NCBI GenBank assembly: GCA_012845835.1
Contig: JABAKD010000011.1
Coordinates: 9,486,381 to 9,550,380 of the forward strand
Direction of reading: 5' to 3'
Source: Undaria pinnatifida
Lineage: Eukaryota > Sar > Phaeophyceae > Laminariales > Alariaceae
Length of the DNA stretch: 64,000 nucleotides
Made by a program: the position numbers and the translations under genes
Notes under the pieces: generated by a model
Database searches by the model: none
Told to the model about the DNA's origin: nothing
Seen by the model: only the letters and a program-made list of their open reading frames with translations
Shown: positions 28,062 through 38,980 of the stretch, piece by piece
How the letters are laid out: every line of letters starts with the position of its first letter
Position numbering within the stretch: the first letter of the stretch is position 1

Positions 28062-28316
28062 CTACGTGCTCTGTGTGACATGACCGGTGCGAGGGTGCAG
28101 CTCAATCTGGGCAACGCACACTCGGCGAGGTCTCACGGTGTGATCCTTCTCTGCCCACGCGACGCCGACTCCCAAAACGGTCTCTTCCCACGTGCTCTGT
28201 GTGACATGACCGGTGCGAGGGTGTAGCTCAATCTGGGCAACGCACACTCGGCGAGGTCTCACGGCGTGGTCCACAGTTGAATATCGCACCAAATCGAGAA
28301 AAAATCGAGGCAGCAA
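28062..28316 (-). pseudogene. 42-residue repeat reading frame in foldback right arm
   Basis: Encodes two in-frame copies of a 42-residue unit (RPRRVCVAQIELHPRTGH then VTQSTWEETVLGVGVAWAEK), produced by a 126-bp tandem duplication. The second unit is cut by TAG where the first has TGG. The left arm at about 27520-27635 encodes a third, diverged version. Function unknown. The period is an exact multiple of three. Confidence 0.4.
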
Positions 28317-28586
28317 TGTTAAATTGTCACGTTTTGAGCTTGTACCAGGTCCGTACCAGGTCCTTTTCGATCATTTTTTCGCCCAGACCCTTCTTTGGTG
28401 TTGCCTCGCAGGATTGGCAAAGCTGGGGCGTGTGGTCTCTCCGCTAGGGTCTTGTCGGAGCGCCTCAAATTGTCTTCTTAGAGAGTGTTTGCGTGGGCAA
28501 GGCGTCCTCTACGGGTTGGAACGCCCGTATGCAACTCCCGTCCCCCGGGATGCATGATCGGCCCAGTTTTTCTTTAAAGGTCATGT

Positions 28587-28675
28587 TGCAACCGAACCCT
28601 TTTGTCGAGCTGTCATGACCCATACACTCCAACCCTCGTTAGTGTTCGAGGTTAACCACTAGACCACCGGGGCGA
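28587..28675 (-). repeat. tRNA-derived SINE-like sequence
   Basis: Minus strand starts TCGCCCCGGTGGTCTAGTGG, with the pol III A box TGGTCTAGTGG, and reaches a B-box-like GGTTCGGTTGC about 60 bases on. The head matches 55520-55604. No clover-leaf acceptor pairing, so it is not an intact tRNA. It abuts the foldback element. Confidence 0.5.
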
Positions 28676-29380
28676 CTACTGCCGTAGAACTAAAAAACAC
28701 AGCAGCAGCAGTACGTCCCACGGACCACGGAGCAACATCAACATATACTGTGAAGGCGTTCTTATCGCGGGCCATGATCCGAAAATAACCCCTCAGTTAG
28801 TCGACTAAGCGTGGACGGCTGATGTTATGTATCCTTCAATATCATAACAATCAACAGAGCACCGCCGTGGGGGGCCACATCATTTTGGACCACCTGGACC
28901 AGTAGAGATTACCACACGTCAGACAAAACGGTCGAGGCAAGCTGTGTATGAGACAAAGCGGTTTGTCCCTAGTACGGCTGATCGGATCGGAATGGGTTAG
29001 GGTGAAAGAATGTTCATAACGGGTTAGATGCAATCTAACGTGTAGGTCAACCATGTCCTCGAATAAGCGGCAAGTCGACCCTCCATCTGGAACATCTCGG
29101 GGCCCTTTGGCTCCCTACTCACCCCCCCCCCTAGCTATGCCTACTCACCCCCCCCCTTAGCTATGCATATGCCCACAAACCCAAGGAACGAACAACTTGG
29201 GCGGTCGGAACACGCTGACACGAACACATTGACACGCTAACAACGTGTGAAGTATGCGTACATCGGACAGCTCATGATCTAGGTCATCTAGATCCTGTAC
29301 CTGACGTTATGAAATGTTGTTCGGGGTCTGTGCAGTCCAGATCCAACCCAGGAACCACGCGACGTAGTGGTCCCCGAACA
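28676..29380. other. Gene-free stretch with two C-rich direct repeats
   Basis: A 30-bp unit (CTCACCCCCCCCCTTAGCTATGC-like) is repeated at 29118-29168. 28940-29070 resembles the hairpin repeat at 16944-17108. No gene seen. Confidence 0.4.
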
Positions 29381-29384
29381 TACT

Positions 29385-29615
29385 AAGCCTGTGTCCCCAA
29401 ATAAGACGGTCAAAATCGCCTGGCACGACTAAAACTCGCAATATGGCAGTGACCACCTTTTTCACGGCTGGTCCCTCGATAGACCGGTCTACCGCCCTAT
29501 TGAGGGCGGCTGAGGCCTCCACGTGTGTGCAAACTCAATACCGTACGATATACGCCCTACTAGCGAACAAGGCGGTTGCCCCAGTAAGGCGGCAGTAAGG
29601 GTCTCGCACACCACG
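29385..29615. repeat. GGCGGTC-family fragment
   Basis: AAATAAGACGGTCAAAATCG, TGGCACGAC, CTACCGCCCTATTGAGGGCG and ACAAGGCGGTTGCC resemble the ends of the 42978-44330 element. Confidence 0.5.
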
Positions 29616-29803
29616 GCCTTTTTCCGGGATCACAGCTGTGCTAGGACATTCAGATCATGCTTGCTCCCACCCGGCAAAACCATCTAACATCCTGCAGATC
29701 ATCTATAGACGAGGGACCAATCTTCCCTGCAAGCCATAGATCATGAAAAGGTATCTGACCTGATGGGAGAGGAAAGTGTGCACCAGGGTATGCGTGTAGC
29801 AGT

Positions 29804-30074
29804 AGACGCGTGCTACGATAGAGGTGCACCACTTGTTTTTCTAATACTACCCCTTAATTTGGGAGCTTAAGACCTCTCCCAAAAACTGATACGGAGAAAA
29901 AAAAAAAAAACTGCTACCTGATGAATAATCCTATGGCCTAGGCACACATGGAGAATCGTGCAAAAGAAAATGGCCTCTATTATTTATTTATTTTCCGACG
30001 ATTTTGGGTTAAGGAGCCCCGTCATTCAGAAGTCATTTCACACGACAAGTGCTGTCTCTATTGTAGCATGCGTC
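29804..30074 (+). mobile_element. MITE family M, copy 2
   Basis: 271 bp, GACGCGTGCTACGATAGAGG to GTAGCATGCGTC, with the interior landmarks CTCTCCCAAAAACTGAT, ATGGCCTAGGCACAC, TTTTCCGACGATTTTGGG and TTAAGGAGCCCCGTCATTC. Non-coding. Confidence 0.85.
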
Positions 30075-31260
30075 ATTTTTTTTAGGCAATCACCAAGAGA
30101 GAATTTCAACACATTGCTCCTTGTGAGTACCTGAGCTAATGTACATGCTCTCCCTCCAAGGCGAGATGGAGGAGGAACCCCCGGTGCGGCACGTCGTTGC
30201 CCGTGGCCCTTTATTTTATTCGATCGGCCTCGTCGAGTTCCTTGGACCCGCCGTCTACTTAGAGTGCCCGCAGCAAAGCCACACCGGCGCATCCAGATGG
30301 CCCGCCACATCATGGTGTGTTTTGACCTCCGGCAGCAATGCTCTGTCATCAATCCAGGTATTGTTTGCCGCTCTGTGGAGCGCATCAATATGGACCGGGC
30401 ATGCTGTAGTCTTGTTTTTTTTTTCAAGTCGACGGGGCTAAAAGCAAAGTCGACGGGGTCAACGTTGCCCCGGTCTTACTGGCGTATCGGTCGGCGTACA
30501 GTATGCCGGAAAACGGTGAGTACCCGATAGGAAGACCATAAAACGGGGAAACCCAACCTGAAAAAGTCAGGATCTATGATAGGAGCCCGCGCACGGTACG
30601 TCGTGTTTGCGGCCAGATCGCTGTACAGAGGTGCCTTTGCCAAAGAGCGCTGCCGATATAAGGAGCTGTCCGTGGCGGATTTTCCATATATGATACCGTC
30701 AATACAAGGGGCGCATAAAACACCTGGTGCAAGTAGAACAAGGTAGTTTGGTGTCAATTAACGCAAATTTGCCCGCTTGTCATGGAGTGAGAAAGTGCTG
30801 TATCCGGGCATATTTGTCCTAAAAAATAGCCCCACAGGCCCAAAAGGACTGCGGGCAAGCATACTACGTCAATGTATTCAAACGAACCAAACCGGTATGC
30901 ACGCAACCGAAACAAACCCTCGCAACCGAAAAACGGTGGAAACCCTCTGTAAGAGTCTGTTCGGGTACCTCCGCCGACCGAAAAACCAGCCGGTTCAAGT
31001 CAAAAACCCGAACCCGCCACGGTTTTTGTCCGGGTTTAACCCGCCGGGTACCCGGGTTATGGTCATCCAAGGTACATACAAGGTATTCCAAAGTTTGTTC
31101 CATCACAACCAGCCCGACAGACAGACACGCATGTGTAGGTATTGAGTATCGAACACTCAACTGGTCGAACTCATGTCTGACGTGACTGAAATAAAAAAAT
31201 TAAAAAGTGTGTGTTCTTCACATTCGTCCTATTGGGGCCCACGCAGAGCAATAAAGTAAC
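30075..31260. other. Gene-free stretch
   Basis: 30440-30530 is the inverted partner of 26150-26210. 30960-31070 is rich in CCCGGGTT/AACCCG words. No gene recognised. Confidence 0.4.
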
Positions 31261-31490
31261 TTACGAATGAGTCTTACACAACCCGCCATTTATGTTTCGG
31301 GGCGAGCAGCACGACCACCGTTCATCTACGTTCACGCCTACCGCAATCCTACAACTCCTGGCATTGTGGTTCGACACTAAAAGCAACATCCCCTTATACC
31401 TCATTATGGCAGCCCTCGGTTTCTTGGAGTGGCCGATGCCGTAGACGTCATATCCTGTGACACTTCGTATGCTTTTGACCCCTTTTTCCC
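31261..31490 (-). CDS. Unidentified coding-like frame
   Basis: Minus-strand open stretch ending at 31261, including SIRSVTGYDVYGIGHSKKPR and AVGVNVDERWSCC. Composition resembles real protein rather than repeat, but no family motif is recognised and upstream sequence (31500-31620) belongs to an inverted repeat. Could be an exon or a transposon remnant. Confidence 0.25.
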
Positions 31491-31504
31491 TCTGCATTCC
31501 CATG

Positions 31505-31640
31505 TTACCCATCAACCCAGATGGGAGCGGAGAAGCTGCCGTTTCTGCCGAGGTTGATTCGGTGAAGGGGCCAGCCAGGCCAGCTCGGGAGAGCGGGAGA
31601 TCAGCCAGGGAGGGCAGGAGAGAGTATACACATCGGCGTC
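31505..31640. repeat. Inverted-repeat partner of 32305-32445
   Basis: GGAGCGGAGAAGCTGCCG, GCCGAGGTTG, AAGGGGCCAGCCAGGCCAG and GGAGATC run on the plus strand here and on the minus strand at 32445-32305. Similarity about 75 percent over about 140 bp. Confidence 0.55.
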
Positions 31641-32527
31641 CCCGATCGAGTAAATAGTAGGTGAACATCGTCCGTACTAACGTCGAGGCCGCGGGGTTCA
31701 AGTCTCACCGAGTGCATACTCGTGCTCGTGGGGATTTTTTTTCGCGTAATCACTGACGAGCGGAAAGCGCGAGAGCTTGAGTAAGCAAAAATCGATGAAA
31801 ATCGACTAGCATAAAAAAAAGCTGAAAAGCGGGAAAGCTGAACCCTTTGCGCTATAAAAACGAAGGCATGTACCGTGGGGGGCAAGGGGAAACAATTGTG
31901 ACCACGGCTTGTCCAGAAGCTCGTTAAGGGTAAAACATCTTACGGGTTGAGCTGGAGAGCAAAACTAATGATTAAAAAATATACCAAAGTGTACACCAGG
32001 TACACATCCCCCATGGCGAGGTTGGCGATTTTGGTATGCACCCCTCACGCCATATGGGGGGTTTTAAGCACCCTCCTGGGCCGCCGTTTGTTGATTCAAA
32101 GAAGCGAAGGCGCTTCCGAGGACCAAAAAAACAAAAACACACGAAGGTACTCAAAAGCATAGGCTGCGTGAGTGCCTTCGTGTGGGTTTTCGCATCTCAT
32201 CCACGCTCTAGTCTTCTTGGATTCCTCCAAACCACGCTCCAGGAGGGTGCCCAAAACCCATCCCGTGGCGTGAGCGTGGCATACGAAAACCACCAAACTT
32301 ACGCCCAGCGCATACAAACCCTCTCTCCAGCTCTCCCCCGCCGATCTCCAGCTCTCTTGAACTGGCCTGGCTAGCCCCTTACCGGACCAACCTCGACAGG
32401 AGCAGCAGCTTCTCCGCCTTCCATCTCTCCAAAAAACTGGGTGTCATTATCATGAAAAAGTCGTATCTCTTGCTGCTCTTTCTCGTTCGAGCCCTGCTCC
32501 AGCATAGTTCGTCCGTACAGTAGGGGT

Positions 32528-32598
32528 AGCCTACGCCCAAGCCTAAGCCTAAGCCTAAGCCTAAGCCTAAGCTTAAGCCTAAGCCTAAGCCTAACCTT
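32528..32598. repeat. (GCCTAA)n hexamer array
   Basis: About 11 units of CCTAAG with one CTTAAG variant. The unit differs from the TTAGGG telomere motif by one base. Confidence 0.9.
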
Positions 32599-32649
32599 GA
32601 GTATAGCCTTCAGATGGCTCTCCCCCCCCCGCGGGGGTGTCCTCAGCGT

Positions 32650-33420
32650 CACCGGGCTCCAATGCTGCAGCGGCGTCCTCGGCGCCGCTGTATTCTATTT
32701 GGCCGGTATTTCTCGTGAACTCGACCACCATCGCCCTCACCGAATCCGTTCAAGACGCCTGGTTTTCCATCATCATCTGTTCAAATCAGTGTCCAAGTTA
32801 TTGCATCTGGGGACTAGGCTCCTCGCGAGCTGGCCCCATTTCCGACATTCTAGATTAACATCGAGTGCGACGGGCATTGAATTCGCTCTCTTACCATAAC
32901 TACGAATTAGTACGAGCGAAGAGAGTTTACCATTTCCGACGCCACAAAAAAAAAAAGGCTTCCTCTCCAGCCTCGAGTGCCCGATTTTTCGTGTCCCACC
33001 CGACAACCGACGACCGGGTCTCCGAAGTCTCCGAAATCTCCGAAAGATAAAAATCTAACCCAAATCTAAAAATCGACGGGCACCCACTACTGCTGTACTC
33101 TGCCGGTACTGGTACTGCCATGCGTATGCTATCATTGCGGCAGACACACTTGGGAACAAAGGGGCCAGGAGAGTCATCCCACGCTATATACAGGGGCGCA
33201 CCAGAAGCTTCTTGAGCTCCTAGCTTGAGAAGCTCGATATATCACCCGACACATGAATTGGAAGGCGTTCGTTCGCGCAACCCGTCCAACTTTTCTATGC
33301 GCTAGTCCTAAAAACAACCATTGAACTCGTAAAACAACCAACAGCAGTTCTACGCTGAGAAACTCAAGAGATCAGAAACGTTTGGCCCTAAAAAGGCAAA
33401 CTCCTCGTACCGCGGAATGG
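32650..33420. other. Gene-free stretch left of the large hAT element
   Basis: No recognised gene. A sequence at 33225-33330 (GAGCTCCTAGCTTGAGAAGC ... GTCCTAAAAACAACC) resembles 19085-19215 (AACTCCTATAAGACGATGAG ... GTCCTAAAAAATAAACG), so it is a dispersed repeat. Confidence 0.4.
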
Positions 33421-34129
33421 CTCAGGAGTAGAGATGGGCACCGGACGGCATTTTCGAAAAAGCGAAAACCGGATAGGAGGCGTTATTCTTGAAAAAAAAA
33501 CGGTTTCGGCCTTTTTTAACCGGTTAAACGAGAATCAGTGAAACCGTTTTTTTTTGTGGTAAAAGCATCCATAACATTGAAAACAAGGTTGGAATTTGAT
33601 CAAGTGGCGCCTTCTGGTGTACTCACAAGTGCGTGTTTGGTTCCGTTCGCAAAATAATGCGTCTCTTCGAGATCGATTATCTCGATTTTTGATAACTTAG
33701 CAGAAACTTATCCTTGTTATGGTAACGCAAGACGTCAGGCTGCATCAAAACCACCACAATCATAGACTCACACACCCCATGCTCCCGAAGTTCCTCAAAT
33801 CAGCGTCACGGCTGCCGTCGTGCGACGAGTACAAGCAACAGTCACCCTGCTTGTTAGTCCACACGACACGACTAAAAACCTCCGCTGAAATCTAAACTAC
33901 CAATGCTGCGAAGTGTAACTGGAGGCATGCACCGGGGAGAGAACGGAAAACACCTGTGAACACAGGTGGTGTCCACAAGAAAACCGTCAAGTGCAATCTC
34001 CGCCGCCAGCTGAGCTGGAAAGGAAACGGGACAAAACAAAGACCACACGGACTGCATTGTACAAAAAAAAATCCAACTGTAAAAAACTAACAACTCCAAC
34101 ACGTATCCGCCGCAACAAGAATATTATAA

Positions 34130-35215
34130 AAATGAAAATACACTCCAGCTGTGAGAGCGAATATTTTGTCGAAACTCATCGTTGCAAGCTGTGTGTGATA
34201 CTCCGATCGCGCGTATTACGGGTTGTGTGTCCTCGTTAAGGATATAGGTCGGCGACTCCCCTTGCAACTACAGTGTAGGTATCAGGGTCAACAGGGTGAT
34301 GTTAGTCAGTCTGTGCGCGGAAACTATAAAACCCGTTTTTGAGGGGGACAAGATCTGACAGCTGTGGAAGGAAATGCATCAATCAGTTTATCAAGTGAAT
34401 CCTGTGAGTCGAATAACCGGTGAGGGGGGGGCGGAGTTTTTAATGACGTGGAGGCCTGATTTTGATCAAAAGGGAAGCGAGAGGGGGGGAGGGGGGGAGG
34501 GACAGGTGGGGCAGGTCAATTTGTGCGTGGAAACTATAAATCCTTCTTGTGGGGGAGGGGGGGGGGAAATGTGGGGGGGGAAGGGGGGGGGGGGCGCTTT
34601 AGGTCGCATAGATGTAGGGGTTTGCTATACGCCTGGTGCTAGGTCTAGGCGATGGTGCGGGTGGTGGGGAAGGAGGGGGCGTTGGGGGCGGGGGGGGATG
34701 GGAATTGCAGCAGCGGCATGGACGGCTCTAAAAAGATAATGAGGTGATATCCAGCGCGTGGAAGTGTTTTACTCTGGCGGATTTCGATATTAGGTGAGGC
34801 GTTTGAGCAAGAGAGAGCGAGGGAGAAAAAAAAAGAAAAAAAGAAAAGGGGTGGGGGGGGGAGGGTTTTCAAGAGGTTTAGGTCACATGTAATATTAAAA
34901 TACACTCCAGCTATGAGATCAAGGATTTGGTCGAAACTCATCTTGGCAACATTGTGTGTGATACTCCGATCGCGCGTATTAATCATATATGTAGGGGCTT
35001 GCTATACGCGCGGTGCTGGGTCTAGGCAATCGTGCGGGGTGTGAGGAAGGAGGGGGCGTTGGAGGGGGGGAGGGGGGATAAATGAAAGCTACGTCATGGA
35101 TGGCTAGAAATATAATGACGTGATATCAATTGCGTAGAAGTGTTTATTACTCTGGCCGATTTCGTTTATAAGTGGGGCGTTTGAACGAACTGGGCGGGGA
35201 ACAAAAGGGGGGGAA
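34130..35215 (+). repeat. Family X repeat, copy 1 (inside hAT)
   Basis: Landmarks in order: ACACTCCAGCTGTGAGA, CGATCGCGCGTATTACGGG, CAGGGTCAACAGGGTGATGT, GGAAACTATAAAACCCG, CTGACAGCTGTGGAAGG, poly-G blocks, GGTTTGCTATACGC, GGTGCTAGGTCTAGGCGATG, GAGGTGATATCCAG and CTCTGGCGGATTTCGATAT, then a second partial cycle from 34900. Non-coding; G-rich. Confidence 0.75.
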
Positions 35216-35429
35216 CAAGATTATGTAACCGCTGGAAGCCATCCAAAAGTACACTCGAAATATCTTCGCCCTTGCCAACGACAACGTGATAAATGTCCTC
35301 CTGCGATGAAGGGACCGGTATTGACATACACTCGTACAGCTGTGCAACGGCTACTCCTGCAAGCAGTTATTACAGCCCATATAGTGCGAACGCCAAAACA
35401 GCGACCACACTGTATACTTGTGCTGTAAC

Positions 35430-35763
35430 TAGAGCTGTGAGTCGTCACGACTTAAGTCACCAACTAATTATTAGTTGGACTAGTAATTAGTCGTGCCCCG
35501 AAGGTGCCGACTATCCATATTTCGTTTCCATACATGTAGGAGGGGTTGCATAATGTGGGACGCATTTTTTCTTTTTTGCCTTTTAGGGCGCCCCCCCCCC
35601 GGGGGACTAATTGGCTCGCTTCGCTCGTGTGACACAAGTCGGCACGTCGGCTGACCATCAGCTGGGTTCGCCAGCCGACTTGCCGATTAAAGTCAGTTAG
35701 TCGGCCAACGGCACCTACCGATTAGCGACAAGTGGTGAAATCCTGCCGACTCACACAGCTCTA
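35430..35763. mobile_element. Nested hAT-like MITE
   Basis: 334 bp with inverted ends TAGAGCTGTG(TG)AGTCG. Flanked by GCTGTAAC (35422-35429) and GTTATAAC (35764-35771), a 6/8 match suggesting an aged 8-bp duplication. Interior rich in GACTTAAGTC and CTAATTATTAG palindromes. No coding capacity. Confidence 0.6.
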
Positions 35764-36270
35764 GTTATAACCCTGGGGGTAAGGGCTACTCAGGGGGGCA
35801 AGGGAAGGACTGGATGGTGCACCTGAAGGAGGATATGTCGGTCTTTGGAATGAATTTCGAAAGGTGGCGAAAGAGTGCACAGACGGTAGGCAGATGGTTT
35901 CGACGGGTAGAGGAGGGAGCAGAGTCATTCATGCGGAAATGACGCGGATAGATGCAAAGCTGCAGCGGCATCCATCGTCGGCATCTCAAAGCGGCCGGGG
36001 GAAGGGGGGCGGGGGGCGGAGGGGGGCAGAGGGGGGGAGGGGGGGAGGGGGGGAGGGGGCAAGGGGGGGCGTCCTGCCCAAGAGACTGAAGTCTGGGTCG
36101 GGCCATTGTCCTGAAGCTTGTGGGCCTTCCAATGGCCATCACAAGTTATCGTAACGCCGGTCTAACTTCTTCGCCCTGTTGCGTTTTCCCCCCAGTGCCA
36201 TTGATGCACTTGATACCCTCTATGAGCCCAATGCCGTATTTAGTCAGTTCCTAGGGTCTGCTAGTATTGT
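35764..36270. other. hAT interior, G-rich, no gene
   Basis: Contains a G-rich block at 35995-36070 (GGGGGAGGGG units). No protein motif recognised. Confidence 0.4.
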
Positions 36271-36415
36271 GTTTTGTATTTTTTATTTCCTTTCTTTGCT
36301 TCCTCTTCTTGTCTTTTCGTTTCTTTTGTTTTATTTTCCTTTCCCGTTTCGCTTTTTTTTTCATCTTTTCTTTTCTTTTCTGCTTTTTCTGTTCTTTTCT
36401 TTTTTTTTCCTATTG
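36270..36415. repeat. T-rich/pyrimidine tract
   Basis: TTTTC/TTTCTT-rich low-complexity DNA. A similar tract at 45640-46215 is likewise followed by TGTGACCAC and TTAATGTGA words and a microsatellite, so the two may be related. Confidence 0.7.
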
Positions 36416-37199
36416 ACTCGAGTCTGACGTGCGTATGCGTAGTGATGGGTACTACGTGTAATATTGTTTTTCCAAAATATATACGTGGTAGCTTATTAGT
36501 CTTTTCTGGGTGGCAAGCGGTGTAGTCGGGCTTTTTCAGGCGCGTGTAGTGAGACGTATGTACCAGTAGTATGAACCTGGCATGTCGTACGCTGACTCCC
36601 GATTTCATTTTCATATTTTTTCTGGCGGAGGCATTACTTGCGTCAGCTATGCTATACGTATGCGTGTATGCATACCACTTTTGGTTTTGCGGATGTTTCC
36701 GTGGGGTACTCCTCCACTCCAGAGTGACTGGAGCCTGTCCTGTGACCACGGACTTGATTATACGAGTTAATGTGAGAACAACAACGACAACAACAACAAC
36801 AACAAAAATAACAACAACATAACCCTAGTGGGGTCCGGGTGATCTAACGTTGATTATCCCGCACAATCCACTATATTTCAGGTTGAAGTCCTGTTCTAGA
36901 CTATTTAACGGGCACATTCGACATCGGATCAATCAGTAACACGCTGTCACGTCTAGTAATACGCTATTCACTGCTGCAGGCGCGCTTTGGTCAAAAACAA
37001 GTCAACAGGTTTTCCGGTTTAATCGGTAACGGTTCAAGGTTACAACCGGTGGTTTTAGTCGGCTAACCGGCTAACCGGACCTCAAAATGTGCCAGTTCTT
37101 GTTTTGAAAACCGAGTAATCACACATGCCTGTTGGGTTTCCAAAACCGTGGTTAACCGGTTTTGTTTCCATCTCGTGCCCATCTCTACTCAGGAGTCAG

Positions 37200-37600
37200 A
37201 AGAACTACTGCTGTCAAGCAAGGGAAAACGCGCGCTGTCACGCGTGTACAACAGGGTCGAGTGTTCCAGACTAATCCTAATTTCATGAGGATCAAAAATA
37301 TAACATGTGCGAACGACCTTCCGTAAAATTTGTGCAACTACTGCTGTATGTTATAATTTCATTTGTCGTTTTCACAACAGTTTAAGCAAGCGGTTGCGTT
37401 GACATATACTACCTGGTTTGATGTAAAGGAAAGGAACACCTCTCATCGATCATCTACTGCACGCTAGGGTATGTTTTCATCAGCAGCACAAACAAGAGCA
37501 CCAGTCGTGGACCGACATCTACAAGACCACAACATCTTCGACGACACAGGGGGGGGGGGGGGGGGGACAGGGCGTTTACTCGTACACTAGAAAAAAATAA
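37200..37600. other. Gene-free stretch right of the hAT element
   Basis: No recognised gene. A G17 tract lies near 37550-37566. Confidence 0.4.
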
Positions 37601-37601
37601 T

Positions 37602-38277
37602 GTGAAAAGGAAGTTCAGGTAGATACGTTAAAACTGCGGTAGACCACACTTTCAACCTATTACGCAGGGCATTTTGTGCCTACCCGCCGTCTGCATGCTC
37701 GCCTGACAACCTCTACCAAACGCAGAGGCGTATGCCTAACGAAGTAACATCATTGAGCGCGGGCACATCAAGCGCTCCTTTCAAAACAATGACGATTTGC
37801 ACCTCTTCACCTCATGTTTAATAGTGGTGACATAGCATAACCACATCACCTCGCTTGCTGTAATTGTAATATGTATCTCTGTCTTAGAGTTGGCAACCTC
37901 AGAGCCCCACATCGGCACGGTAAAAATCATGGGCGCAAAATCGTACATGAGCTAATAATAATGGGAAAAGGAAGTACAGGCAGATATGTTAAAAATTGAC
38001 GTAGACCACACTACCAACCTATTACGTAGGGTATTTCGTGCTTACCGTCTGAATGATCGCCTCCCAACTTATGCCAAACGAAGTATGACTAACGAAGTAA
38101 CGTAAGTACACCAAGCGTTCCTTTCTAAACACTGACGATTTGCACTTCTCCCCCTCGTGCTCAATGGTGGTGACTTTGCATGACCACATCACGTCGCCTG
38201 TTGTATTTCGCAATGTGTATCTCTTTCTTATAATTAGCGATGTCAGAGCCCCACACCGGCACGGTAAAATCATGGCA
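37602..38277. repeat. Tandem duplication, period about 365 bp
   Basis: Unit 1 begins GTGAAAAGGAAGTTCAGG (37602) and unit 2 GGGAAAAGGAAGTACAGG (37964). Both contain GTAGACCACACT, ACCTATTACG(C/T)AGGG, AAACGA-type words, TGACGATTTGCAC, CACATCAC and CAGAGCCCCACA. About 75 percent similar. The minus strand encodes related peptide pieces. Confidence 0.75.
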
Positions 38278-38278
38278 A
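38022..38278 (-). pseudogene. Coding-like remnant in duplicated unit
   Basis: On the minus strand both units encode versions of VPVWGSDIANYKKEIHI followed by GDVMWSCKVTTIEHEGEKCK (unit 2) or EVMWLCYVTTIKHEVKRCK (unit 1), with frameshifts at different places. Shared residues despite DNA divergence suggest an ancestral exon. No family recognised. Confidence 0.3.
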
Positions 38279-38980
38279 GGGGCGTTCTTATCGGAGATGT
38301 GAATTTCCTAAATTTCCTCTCTTTTTTCCAGGATACGCATGACAAAACGTCTGCATCATTATCGAGCGCGGGGTTGTTTGTCTTTTTTTTCCCTGATTTT
38401 TGAAAGCGGAGCCATAAAGCAAGACCGCCACCACCCACACCAGCAGTCACGTGCGTCGTCACACAGCAAGCATGAGCGAACATCCCGGAAGACCGCAGAG
38501 GAAATCACCCAGGCCAAGTAGATTCGTGCAATCCGGCGACAACAGCCCCTCCCTGGTGTCAGGAACATGCCGAGCACGACGAGGACACCAGCGATAGCCT
38601 TCATGTTTCTGCGCCTCGTGTCTGGATAATTCGTAAGGCTGAATCGTTGTTTCATCGGACTCGAGGATGAGTCCTCCGGAGGCCCAGGCCGTTTCCTTCC
38701 ATTGGCCATAATGTTGGACCACCCTGGTCAACGTTTAAAGCTACCTGATGGTCCCAGCGTTGAGCCACAGCGCTTGTCGGAGCACTGCCTTCGAAATATG
38801 GAAATCGACCACCGAATTTCCTAATTTGTTATTGTTAACTTTTCCATATTTTCGGGGGCTGAATTATTTCACAAATTGTGACAGAACGCTTCCGTTTTTT
38901 AAAACACTTTTCACAAATATAGATTTTTAGGAAATTCAGGAACTCAAGACAAAAAAAAGGTCTCCGATAAGAACGGCCCT
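38278..38980. mobile_element. 0.7-kb TIR element abutting the duplication
   Basis: Ends AGGGGCGTTCTTATCGGAGA and its inverted AGGGCCGTTCTTATCGGAGA match at 19 of 20 bases. A second inner inverted pair GAATTTCCTAAA/TTTAGGAAATTC follows. No clear target duplication (flanks GCA and AAT) and no transposase. Superfamily unknown. Confidence 0.65.

Larger units (their letters stand above)
27182..28587. mobile_element. 1.4-kb foldback element with coding-like arms
   Basis: The left arm (27182 to about 27830) is repeated inverted on the right (about 27840 to 28587), beginning AACATG and meeting near 27835. Landmarks present in both arms: CATGCATCC, CACGCAAACACTCT, CAATCCTGCGAGGCAACACC, GCTCAAAACGTGACAATTT, GTTGCCCAGATTGAGCT-like, CTCGCACCGGTCAT. 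The right arm carries an extra 126-bp tandem duplication (28075 and 28201). Arms are about 80-85 percent similar. Confidence 0.8.
33429..37187. mobile_element. hAT-superfamily element with perfect 8-bp TSD
   Basis: 3,759 bp bounded by 13-bp perfect inverted repeats TAGAGATGGGCAC and flanked on both sides by CTCAGGAG (33421-33428 and 37188-37195). TAGAGATGGGCA ends and 8-bp target duplications are hallmarks of hAT DNA transposons. Subterminal regions repeat AACCGGTT/CCGGTTAA words, likely transposase binding sites. No transposase frame is recognisable; the interior is filled by family X repeats (34130-35200), a nested hAT-like MITE and pyrimidine-rich DNA, so it is non-autonomous or decayed. 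Confidence 0.85.

Noticed and set aside
28587-28675. Intact tRNA gene
   Set aside because: A and B boxes are visible but the 5' TCGCCCCG has no pairing 3' acceptor strand and the anticodon arm does not fold. Called SINE-like instead.
31680-31735. Possible tRNA T-arm (GGGGTTCAAGTCTCACCG)
   Set aside because: No convincing A box, anticodon arm or acceptor stem upstream; kept only as a B-box-like word.
33429-37187. hAT transposase inside the large element
   Set aside because: No dimerisation-domain or zinc-finger motif found in any frame; the interior is repeats and low-complexity DNA.
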